Shown here: piece by piece, positions 1-4,810 of the stretch
How positions within the stretch are numbered: the first letter of the stretch is position 1
Layout: each line of letters begins with the position of its first letter
Origin: RGIG3009 sp045648765
GTDB lineage: Bacteria > Bacillota > Clostridia > Oscillospirales > Acutalibacteraceae
Assembly (NCBI GenBank): GCA_045648765.1
Contig: JAZROQ010000056.1
Coordinates: forward strand, 1 to 16,698
DNA: 16,698 nt
Reading direction: 5' to 3'
Position numbers and translations under genes: made by a program
The notes under the pieces: model-generated
Told to the model about the DNA's origin: nothing
Database searches by the model: none
Seen by the model: the letters and a program-made list of their open reading frames with translations, nothing else

Positions 1-519
1 ATTGCCATAGACTTTGCCCATGAGTTTGGTTTACGGCTTGAAGAGATTTGCACCCTTAGAGTTGAATACCTTATGTCAGCCTTAAAGACCGGGCAACTTG
101 TTATAAAAGGCAAAGGCGGTCAAACAAGGGCTATCGATTTAAGTGCAAAACAACGCAGTATTATTACTAAATATTTGGATTATGCACGATGCTCGGGCCG
201 ATACCCGAGGGATTACTTAATCTCCGCAAGCGAAAAAGACGGAGTCAAGCGTGAAAAGCGTTCTTTGCAGAACTGGATGAGTTATAACCGAAAAAACTTC
301 ATAGTAGAAAACCGTGAAGATTTATACGAAGATGGTAAAAAGAAAAGAACTGAGACAATCTCATGGCACGGACTCAGACACACCTATGCACAAAGAACCT
401 ATGCCGAAGCATTGCAAGAGAGACCAAAGAAAGCACGAAAGATTGTAAGCGAAAACTTAGGCCACCATAGGACCGAAGTAACAAGAATCTATTTGGCTGA
501 TAAGCCACAGAAAAAGTAA
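1..519 (+). CDS. Tyrosine recombinase/integrase, catalytic domain (5' end outside window)
   Basis: The reading frame is open from base 1 to the TAA at 517-519, so the gene starts upstream of the window. It encodes the catalytic half of a tyrosine recombinase, which cuts and rejoins DNA through a 3'-phosphotyrosine. Box I is visible as GLRLEEICTLR near the window start, with the first catalytic Arg. Box II follows as SWHGLRHTYA (His-x-x-Arg), then LGHHRTEVTRIYLA, which supplies the third His and the nucleophile Tyr. The LGHHR...YL ending resembles the Integrase_1-type recombinases of mobile elements more than the Tn916 Int encoded further downstream. An ATG at 73 lies inside box I, so it is not the real start. 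It may be cargo of the element whose int is at 1052 or a relic of another element. The recombinase call is firm; family and role are less sure. Confidence 0.85.
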   Translation: MAIDFAHEFGLRLEEICTLRVEYLMSALKTGQLVIKGKGGQTRAIDLSAKQRSIITKYLDYARCSGRYPRDYLISASEKDGVKREKRSLQNWMSYNRKNFIVENREDLYEDGKKKRTETISWHGLRHTYAQRTYAEALQERPKKARKIVSENLGHHRTEVTRIYLADKPQKK

Positions 520-570
520 GATGTTAATTAAAATGATGAAGGAATTTTTTAAATTGACGACAATATCCTG

Positions 571-599
571 CTGACGAAAATCTGCGGGATTGATATATA
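571..599 (+). promoter_or_regulatory. Possible promoter of the leader ORF-xis unit
   Basis: CTGACG (571-576) and TATATA (594-599) are separated by 17 bp. Each hexamer matches the sigma-A consensus at only four of six positions. It is the best candidate I see between the upstream recombinase and xis. Confidence 0.25.
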
Positions 600-628
600 G
601 GGACAATTAGGAAGAATAGTAAGTAACC

Positions 629-650
629 GGCGGTGGCATCCGTCACCGCC
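629..650 (+). promoter_or_regulatory. Hairpin in the xis leader
   Basis: GGCGGTG (629-635) and CACCGCC (644-650) form a perfect 7-bp GC-rich stem with an 8-base loop. It sits directly before the AAGGAG (654-659) that serves the tiny ORF at 667. There is no T-run, so it is not an intrinsic terminator. A role in controlling translation of the leader ORF and xis is inferred. Confidence 0.4.
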
Positions 651-666
651 CGTAAGGAGAATTTAT

Positions 667-714
667 ATGTTATATGTTTCGAAGCCTACCTCCGGCGGAA
701 ATGGAGGAAAATAA
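667..714 (+). CDS. 15-residue leader ORF ahead of xis
   Basis: An ATG at 667 is preceded by AAGGAG at 654-659 with 7-base spacing and followed by 15 codons (MLYVSKPTSGGNGGK) to a TAA at 712-714. The stop is three bases before the xis Shine-Dalgarno (718-724), an arrangement that suits translational coupling. CCTCC inside the ORF (689-693) can pair with GGAGG at 703-707 or with the xis Shine-Dalgarno, so ribosome passage could change access to xis. I do not recognise the peptide. It may be a leader peptide with no function as a protein, or chance. Confidence 0.35.
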   Translation: MLYVSKPTSGGNGGK

Positions 715-731
715 TATAGGAGGTATCGCCG

Positions 732-926
732 ATGAAAGAGGTTCCAATTTGGGAGAAAACCACTTTAACGCTGACAGAAGCCGCAGCCTATTCGGGCATT
801 GGCATTAACAAACTCAGAAAACTGTCCGATAAGGTTGATTGTACTTTCGTGCTGTTTAACGGCACAAAGCGTCTGATCAAGCGTAGGAAATTGGATGAAT
901 ATATAGAAAAGAATTATTCGATTTAA
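732..926 (+). CDS. xis: Excisionase, Tn916 Xis family
   Basis: A 64-residue protein of the Tn916-type excisionase family. These are winged-helix DNA-bending proteins that bind near the element ends and direct the integrase towards excision. The start MKEVPIWEKTTLTLTEAA and the pattern GIGINKLRKL followed by NGTKRLIKRRKLDEYI closely follow Tn916 Xis, which reads IPIWERYTLT, then IGENKLRRL, then NGNRIQIKRKQFE (recalled, not aligned). The length matches the family, about 67 residues. AGGAGGT at 718-724 gives a strong ribosome binding site 7 bases before the ATG. The integrase gene follows 125 bp downstream on the same strand, the usual xis-int order at a Tn916-type right end. Confidence 0.88.
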   Translation: MKEVPIWEKTTLTLTEAAAYSGIGINKLRKLSDKVDCTFVLFNGTKRLIKRRKLDEYIEKNYSI

Positions 927-942
927 TTACTTTCTTTACAGG

Positions 943-1029
943 CCTGTCAGCTCCAAAAGAGTACTTGTAAAGATAACGGATTTATGTTATAATATAAATA
1001 CTATCATAGTGCTTTTCAATGCTGACAGG
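943..1029 (+). repeat. 9-bp inverted repeat flanking the int promoter
   Basis: CCTGTCAGC (943-951) and GCTGACAGG (1021-1029) are perfect inverted repeats, 69 bases apart, with the whole int promoter between them. In addition AGCTCC (949-954) is complementary to GGAGCT (1038-1043), which contains the int Shine-Dalgarno. The two pairings share bases 949-951 and exclude each other. Possible roles are a pair of regulator or Xis/Int binding sites, or an RNA switch on transcripts reading through from xis. Confidence 0.5.
965..993 (+). promoter_or_regulatory. Sigma-A promoter of int
   Basis: TTGTAA (965-970) and a perfect TATAAT (988-993) are separated by exactly 17 bp, and TG at 985-986 makes it an extended -10. 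Transcription would begin around 1000, leaving a roughly 50-base leader before the int ATG. This gives int its own promoter, separate from any xis transcript. Confidence 0.75.
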
Positions 1030-1051
1030 TATTGAAAGGAGCTAGATAAAT

Positions 1052-2296
1052 ATGACTGCAAAGAAAGGTAAAGGTAGAAGATTAGATAAGGATCGGGTTA
1101 CACTCCGCAAGGGTGAATCCCAAAGAGCAGACGGTATTTATGATTACCGTTGGAGCACTCCCGACGGTAAGCGCCACTCGATATACGCAGGCACCCTTGA
1201 GGAGCTTCGTGAACGAGAAGAGCAAATTATCCTTGATAAAAGGGACGGTATTAAAACGGAGATTCGTTTGATAACGGTCAACGAAGTTTTTGACCTGTGG
1301 TGTGATCTGAAACGAGGTTTGAAACACAACACTTTTCAGAATTACAAATATATGTATAATATGTTTGTACGCCCCACGTTCGGCAAGCTTCGTATTGCGA
1401 ATGTCAGAAAATCTGATGTAAAAAGGTTTTATAACCGCCTTGCAGACGAAAGAATTTTGACCATAGCAACCATTGACAACGTGCATACGGTTCTGCATCA
1501 AGTGTTTAACTTGGCTGTGGATGATGGTTACATACGTCTTAATCCCACCGACAATATGCTGAAAGAACTGAAACAGTCCCACAATTTTCAAGTAGAAAAG
1601 CGTAAGGCACTTACTATCCCCGAACAACAATTGTTCATTAACTTCCTTAAAAATCATCCGGTATATCGACATTGGTATCCTGTATTTGCTATTATGCTTG
1701 GCACAGGGTTGCGTGTTGGTGAATTGATAGGACTACGGTGGTGCGATATTGATTTGGAAGAAGGACTTATCCACGTCAATCACACCTTGGTATACTACAA
1801 TCACGGCGACGGCAACGGCTGTTCTTTTAGCATAAACACACCCAAAACCAAAGCCGGTGAACGAACTGTACCGATGATGGATGATGTAAAAGAAGCATTC
1901 CTACTTGAAAAGCAAAATCAAGAGGATGCCGGGGTTAAGTGCAAAGCAATTGTAGATTGCTATACGGATTTTATCTTTATAAACCGCTATGGCGATGTTC
2001 AGCATCAAGGAACACTCAACAAAGCCATTCGAAGAATTATCCGTGACTGTAATGATGAAGTGTTGCTCAAAGGAGAAAATGATCCCGTTCTGTTGCCGCC
2101 ATTTAGTTGCCACAGCTTGAGACACACCTTTGCTACGCGACTCTGTGAGTCGGGTATCAATATAAAGGTGATTCAGGATGTTTTAGGTCACGCTGACATC
2201 AGCACAACGATGGATATTTATTGCGACGTGACCAATGAACTGAAAAAGAAAGAGTTTACAAGCTTGGGTGAATTCTTTAAGGACAAGCAGATTTAA
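1052..2296 (+). CDS. int: Tn916-type tyrosine integrase
   Basis: A complete 414-residue integrase, close to the 405 residues of Tn916 Int. Residues 1-65 form the arm-site-binding N-terminal domain (basic start, then GIYDYRWSTPDGKRHSIYAGT). Residues 75-165 are the SAM-like core-binding domain. Residues 185-400 are the catalytic domain, with R221 in GTGLRVGELIGLRW, a probable beta-hairpin Lys near 265-267 (NTPKTKAGERTVP), H354 and R357 in HSLRHTFATR, H380 in VLGHADISTT and nucleophile Y390 in MDIYCDVT. All catalytic positions are present, so the enzyme should be active. AAAGGAG (1035-1041) precedes the ATG by 10 bases. Together with xis it marks the right end of an integrative element, and likely arm sites follow the stop codon by five bases. 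Confidence 0.93.
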   Translation: MTAKKGKGRRLDKDRVTLRKGESQRADGIYDYRWSTPDGKRHSIYAGTLEELREREEQIILDKRDGIKTEIRLITVNEVFDLWCDLKRGLKHNTFQNYKYMYNMFVRPTFGKLRIANVRKSDVKRFYNRLADERILTIATIDNVHTVLHQVFNLAVDDGYIRLNPTDNMLKELKQSHNFQVEKRKALTIPEQQLFINFLKNHPVYRHWYPVFAIMLGTGLRVGELIGLRWCDIDLEEGLIHVNHTLVYYNHGDGNGCSFSINTPKTKAGERTVPMMDDVKEAFLLEKQNQEDAGVKCKAIVDCYTDFIFINRYGDVQHQGTLNKAIRRIIRDCNDEVLLKGENDPVLLPPFSCHSLRHTFATRLCESGINIKVIQDVLGHADISTTMDIYCDVTNELKKKEFTSLGEFFKDKQI

Positions 2297-2301
2297 TCTA
2301 C

Positions 2302-2331
2302 TACGCCAATGGTACGCCAGTTACTACGCCA
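2302..2331 (+). repeat. Three TACGCCA direct repeats: probable integrase arm sites
   Basis: TACGCCA occurs at 2302-2308, 2313-2319 and 2325-2331, spaced 11 and 12 bp apart, close to one helical turn. The array begins five bases after the int stop. Tn916-type integrases bind short direct repeats (DR-2) near the element end through their N-terminal domain. The position and helical phasing match that use. The binding itself is inferred. Confidence 0.6.
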
Positions 2332-2427
2332 AAATGCCGCACAGATACAAAGGGTTATATTCTGTGCTGTAAAAACGGCTTACAAAGACAACTTGGAACC
2401 ATTGGAGTTTTGTACACTTAGGTATTG

Positions 2428-2484
2428 TTTTATAACTTCGGGGGCAGAGGTCCCCACGATGAAGCCGTTAGATTAAGAAAAAAT
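2428..2484 (+). repeat. Att-like sequence, copy A
   Basis: TTTTATAAC (2428-2436) and a conserved block at 2451-2483 recur near 3291-3342. The block matches the second copy at 27 of 33 ungapped positions by my count, and five of the six differences are transitions. It lies about 120 bp past the arm-like repeats. GGGG and CCCC at about 2440-2455 can form a short hairpin in this copy only. I read it as the attachment-site junction of the int-bearing element. A shared leader or promoter element is the alternative, because TATAAC could be a -10. Confidence 0.45.
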
Positions 2485-2486
2485 TT

Positions 2487-2518
2487 AAACGGACTGTGGA
2501 TTTGCCATAGTCCGTTTT
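2487..2518 (+). terminator. Intrinsic terminator at the end of the element
   Basis: AAACGGACTGTGG (2487-2499) pairs with CCATAGTCCGTTT (2505-2517) through one G-U pair, with a 5-base loop and a short T-run. A-rich sequence lies before it, so it could work in both directions. It ends transcription from the integrase side before the 161-residue membrane protein gene. Confidence 0.65.
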
Positions 2519-2524
2519 CGCATA

Positions 2525-2553
2525 TTGCAATGTTTTACTATTAATGTTATTAT
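2525..2553 (+). promoter_or_regulatory. Probable promoter of the 161-residue membrane protein gene
   Basis: TTGCAA (2525-2530) and TATTAT (2548-2553) are 17 bp apart, directly after the terminator. TATGAT at 2562-2567 is an alternative -10 but has no matching -35. Confidence 0.4.
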
Positions 2554-2599
2554 TTTGCTGATATGATTCTGAAATTATCGTAAGGGAGGATGTGATGCT

Positions 2600-3085
2600 A
2601 TGTCCAAAATGTATATTTCTTATCGCGCATTTCCTAACTGCCAAGCAGCGACGACATATTCTAGAAGTAGAGCGACAGCTTCTACCGGTTTCGGTATGGC
2701 GGGTGTATTTTTTACGCTCATAATAGGTGTGAATTTAATGAATGCTGCCTTGTCTTTTCACGAGGAAAATGATTGGTTCAACTTTATTGGCTTGCTCGTA
2801 TTATTTCTTTGTTCGTTAGCTCTTGATTTTTATGCTTTTGTTTTTAGAGGTTACCAAACTAACTATGAATTAGAAAAAATTTTTATAGATGAAGCATATC
2901 GTCAAGCTGTGGTATATGGCGAAGAAGAAAGAAGTGAGCAATATATAGAAGCGTGTAAAAAAGAGCGAAAGCGAAAGAAAAAAGCAGCGAAAGAAAATTA
3001 TAAAAAGCATATTAAAAAGGCAGCTATAATTTACAGTATTTGTTCTTTTGCTGTCGTAATCACGATTTTGCTGTTGTCCCTGTAA
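2600..3085 (+). CDS. Small three-helix membrane protein, unknown function
   Basis: I do not recognise this 161-residue protein. Hydrophobic stretches suggest membrane helices at about 31-51, 60-83 and 141-161. Between the second and third lies a highly charged segment (about 86-140) with a Lys/Arg-rich run around 119-139, likely a cytoplasmic helix or coiled coil. The N-terminus is Ser/Thr/Arg-rich and has no signal peptide. AAGGGAGG (2582-2589) stands 10 bases before the ATG. The gene is visibly A/T-richer than the metabolic genes to its right. It is alone between two att-like copies and is followed after 46 bp by a triplet of arm-like repeats, so it looks like cargo of a reduced mobile element. 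A role in exclusion, immunity or stress is possible but unsupported. Confidence 0.75.
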   Translation: MSKMYISYRAFPNCQAATTYSRSRATASTGFGMAGVFFTLIIGVNLMNAALSFHEENDWFNFIGLLVLFLCSLALDFYAFVFRGYQTNYELEKIFIDEAYRQAVVYGEEERSEQYIEACKKERKRKKKAAKENYKKHIKKAAIIYSICSFAVVITILLLSL

Positions 3086-3131
3086 GCCAATTTCTAAATG
3101 CGTATCAACTCGCAATAGCAGAGAGCAGATT

Positions 3132-3163
3132 TAGACCATTTTTAGACCATTTGTAGACCATTT
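3132..3163 (+). repeat. Three TAGACCATTT direct repeats with exact 11-bp period
   Basis: TAGACCATTT is repeated perfectly at 3132-3141, 3143-3152 and 3154-3163. The number of copies, the helical spacing and the position before an att-like sequence are the same as for the TACGCCA array at 2302, but the unit differs (TAGACCA against TACGCCA). This points to arm sites of a different integrase whose gene is no longer beside them. Confidence 0.6.
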
Positions 3164-3195
3164 CAGAGGTATGATATGTCCCGATAAGGTAATTT

Positions 3196-3278
3196 GAGGT
3201 AAGATAATTTTTGGAGATAAAAATGCAGTAGTTGAAACGGGTAAGAAAAATCATAAAAAAGCAAGATGAGGTAAGATA
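3196..3278 (+). repeat. GAGGTAAGATA direct repeats
   Basis: The 11-mer GAGGTAAGATA occurs at 3196-3206 and 3268-3278, with a weaker related sequence at 3183-3192. It lies between the TAGACCATTT array and att-like copy B, where accessory or Xis sites would be expected. Function is not shown by the sequence. Confidence 0.35.
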
Positions 3279-3290
3279 TTTTGCTTTCGA

Positions 3291-3342
3291 TTTTATAACC
3301 CTTTCACACTCCCAACGATGAAACCGCTGGATTAAGGAAAAG
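3291..3342 (+). repeat. Att-like sequence, copy B, directly upstream of pspC
   Basis: TTTTATAAC (3291-3299) and the block at 3310-3342 match copy A at 2428-2484. This copy ends in the AGAGG that serves as the pspC ribosome binding site, so it appears to be the chromosomal junction. The spacing between the two conserved parts differs (19 bases here, 23 in copy A). Confidence 0.45.
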
Positions 3343-3354
3343 AGGATGTTAACG

Positions 3355-3549
3355 ATGGAAAAAAGATTGTACAAGTCGGCAACCGACAAAAAACTCGACG
3401 GCGTATGTGCCGGTATTGCGGAATATTGCAATATTGACCCCACGGTCATTCGTCTTTTGTGGGTGTTGGCCACCTTGTTTGTGGGCGCCGGTATTTTGGC
3501 GTATATCGTGGCAGCAATCGTTATGCCGCGTAACCCCCAACAATTCTAA
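3355..3549 (+). CDS. PspC-domain membrane protein
   Basis: A 64-residue protein made of almost only one PspC domain. The motif RLYKSATDKKLDGVCAGIA, then DPTVIRLLWV and one long hydrophobic helix ending in IVMPRNP, is the standard pattern. PspC-type proteins are inner-membrane proteins; in Escherichia coli PspC takes part in the phage-shock envelope stress response, while such stand-alone Gram-positive forms are poorly characterised. AGAGG at 3341-3345 suits the ATG at 3355 (9 bases). The in-frame ATG at 3346 is adjacent to AGAGG and unlikely to start translation. The probable attachment site lies right upstream, so insertion may have replaced its original promoter; I see no convincing -35/-10 pair. 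Confidence 0.88.
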   Translation: MEKRLYKSATDKKLDGVCAGIAEYCNIDPTVIRLLWVLATLFVGAGILAYIVAAIVMPRNPQQF

Positions 3550-3563
3550 AACGGTTAAAATAC

Positions 3564-3601
3564 AAAAACTCCCGATAACACGTGTTATCGGGAGTTTTTT
3601 T
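3564..3601. terminator. Bidirectional terminator between pspC and the lipoprotein gene
   Basis: AACTCCCGATAACAC (3567-3581) is followed at once by its perfect reverse complement (3582-3596). A-runs on the left and T-runs on the right let it stop both pspC and the convergent lipoprotein gene, whose stop codon is at 3611. Confidence 0.85.
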
Positions 3602-3610
3602 CAGTGTTGT

Positions 3611-4621
3611 TTATCGAATGGTATGAATACTGATTGAGAAATTATAACAGTGTTTATTACTGTCAAAGTCGACGTTCGACGAGAACGAGAACGTCATGTT
3701 AAACGTTTTGCCGTCAACTTTGACGTCGGTAATAGTAACACGCAAGGTATTGCGGTTACAGTCGGCAGCGGTTTTCAACATATCGTCGGTGATTTTGTCA
3801 AACGACGATGCGTAAGAACCGTAATTCAAACTAATGCTGGGTGTGCCATATTTGTTGCCAAGGAATTTTTTGAGCGTTGCGACGTCGTTTTTCAAGCAAA
3901 CAAAGATATCGTCTTTGTTTTTAAGCGGTATATTGGCATGTCCGTCAGCACTTTTGAAATCCACTTTCAAACTGGGACCGACCAAATCGGACCAAAAGTC
4001 CACCGAACCCCAACCGCTTCCGCACAAATCATCCAACGTAAGATTGTAGCCGTAAATATCCATGTGTTGGAGTTGGTCTGCCGAGCCGTCAAAGGAATAA
4101 ATAGCGTATGTGCGTTCGTCTTCGGTTTCCGGTGTACCGCCGCCATAACCCGCAACTTCTTCGGAAAAAGCGCAAACCTTGCGGAACATGCTCTCAATCG
4201 TTACCGATGATGAAGTTTTGCGAGATAATTCGTAGTATTCTGGGAACCGAGGTGTTTCCGATTGTGTGGTTGTTGTGTTTTTCGTGCTGCTTTGCGGTTT
4301 GGTGGATTTGTCGGTAATCTGTGTGTATTTGCTCGTTGTTGTCGTACTTGTTTTTTTGGTGGTTGTTGTTTTGGTTGTTGTGAAAGTTGTCTTGGTGACT
4401 GCCGAGGTAGTGGTACCACCGGTTTCGGTGACAACGGTTGTGGTTGCGGTGTCGTCGGTCGTGTCAGAAATGACAGTGGTGGTTGTACCGTCAGCATTTT
4501 CTTCGGTGATGGTGGTTACTGTTGTTGTGCCGGCACTGTCTGCATCTTCCGCTTTTTCGCCGCATGCGGAGAGGGTGAACAGCAGTGTGGTTGTCAGTAA
4601 CAATGTAAAAAGTTTTTTCAT
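3611..4621 (-). CDS. Thr-rich lipoprotein of unknown function
   Basis: A 336-residue surface lipoprotein. Residues 1-20 form a lipoprotein signal (MKKLFTLLLTTTLLF, lipobox LSAC, with Cys20 lipidated). Residues about 30-123 are a low-complexity linker made largely of Thr, likely extended and wall-spanning. Residues about 125-336 look globular and contain several Gly-, Asp- and Tyr-rich stretches, but I recognise no family. The ATG at 4621 was chosen because GGAGG lies 7 bases before it. The in-frame ATG at 4636 has no ribosome binding site and would put MGGGK before the signal. The gene stands alone, convergent with pspC and divergent from the sugar kinase fusion gene. It may bind a surface ligand or substrate, but this is a guess. 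Confidence 0.82.
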   Translation of the reverse strand: MKKLFTLLLTTTLLFTLSACGEKAEDADSAGTTTVTTITEENADGTTTTVISDTTDDTATTTVVTETGGTTTSAVTKTTFTTTKTTTTKKTSTTTTSKYTQITDKSTKPQSSTKNTTTTQSETPRFPEYYELSRKTSSSVTIESMFRKVCAFSEEVAGYGGGTPETEDERTYAIYSFDGSADQLQHMDIYGYNLTLDDLCGSGWGSVDFWSDLVGPSLKVDFKSADGHANIPLKNKDDIFVCLKNDVATLKKFLGNKYGTPSISLNYGSYASSFDKITDDMLKTAADCNRNTLRVTITDVKVDGKTFNMTFSFSSNVDFDSNKHCYNFSISIHTIR

Positions 4622-4653
4622 TTTTCCGCCTCCCATGAAACATCATTAAAAGT

Positions 4654-4682
4654 AGTGTAACATACATCTGCCAAAAAAGCAA
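4654..4682 (-). promoter_or_regulatory. Probable promoter of the Thr-rich lipoprotein gene
   Basis: On the minus strand TTGCTT (4682-4677) and TACACT (4659-4654) are 17 bp apart, 33 bases before the start codon. The match to consensus is moderate. Confidence 0.4.
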
Positions 4683-4748
4683 ATTACAATGATTCCGGAG
4701 AAAAAGAGGATGATGCTAACATCAAAAATCTTTAAAATTTCCATATAC

Positions 4749-4776
4749 TTGATTTTTTATGATTTCATGTTAAAAT
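4749..4776 (+). promoter_or_regulatory. Probable promoter of the nucleotidyltransferase-kinase gene
   Basis: TTGATT (4749-4754) and TAAAAT (4771-4776) are 16 bp apart with TG at 4768-4769 (extended -10). TATAGT at 4783-4788 is an alternative -10. Confidence 0.45.
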
Positions 4777-4810
4777 AAAAAGTATAGTATCCCAACGAGG
4801 AGGGTTGCGT

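Noticed and set aside
521..574. 17-codon ORF starting at 521
   Set aside because: No ribosome binding site precedes it and it leads into the candidate promoter region.
1082..1672. 196-residue reading frame antisense to int
   Set aside because: It lies wholly within the well-supported integrase gene, has no ribosome binding site and resembles no family.
2428..2484. tRNA gene as the integration target at att-like copy A
   Set aside because: No cloverleaf could be drawn; only a 4-bp GGGG/CCCC stem is present and there is no T-loop motif.
3132..3163. Three short repeats considered as a CRISPR array
   Set aside because: The unit is 10 bp with 1-bp gaps. There are no spacers and no cas genes; helically phased binding sites explain it better.
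3291..3342. Upstream sequence of pspC considered as a riboswitch
   Set aside because: I could not fit it to any riboswitch consensus, and it recurs beside an integrase end, so an attachment site is preferred; the riboswitch-like alternative is not fully excluded.
4262..4649. Cys/Gly-rich and Val-rich plus-strand frames around 4262-4649
   Set aside because: They are antisense reads of the Thr-rich linker (ACN codons become Val or Cys/Gly runs), not metallothionein- or membrane-like proteins.
4805..4810. TTG start two codons before the kinase fusion ATG
   Set aside because: The strong GGAGGG ends one base before it, too close for initiation; ATG at 4811 has proper spacing.
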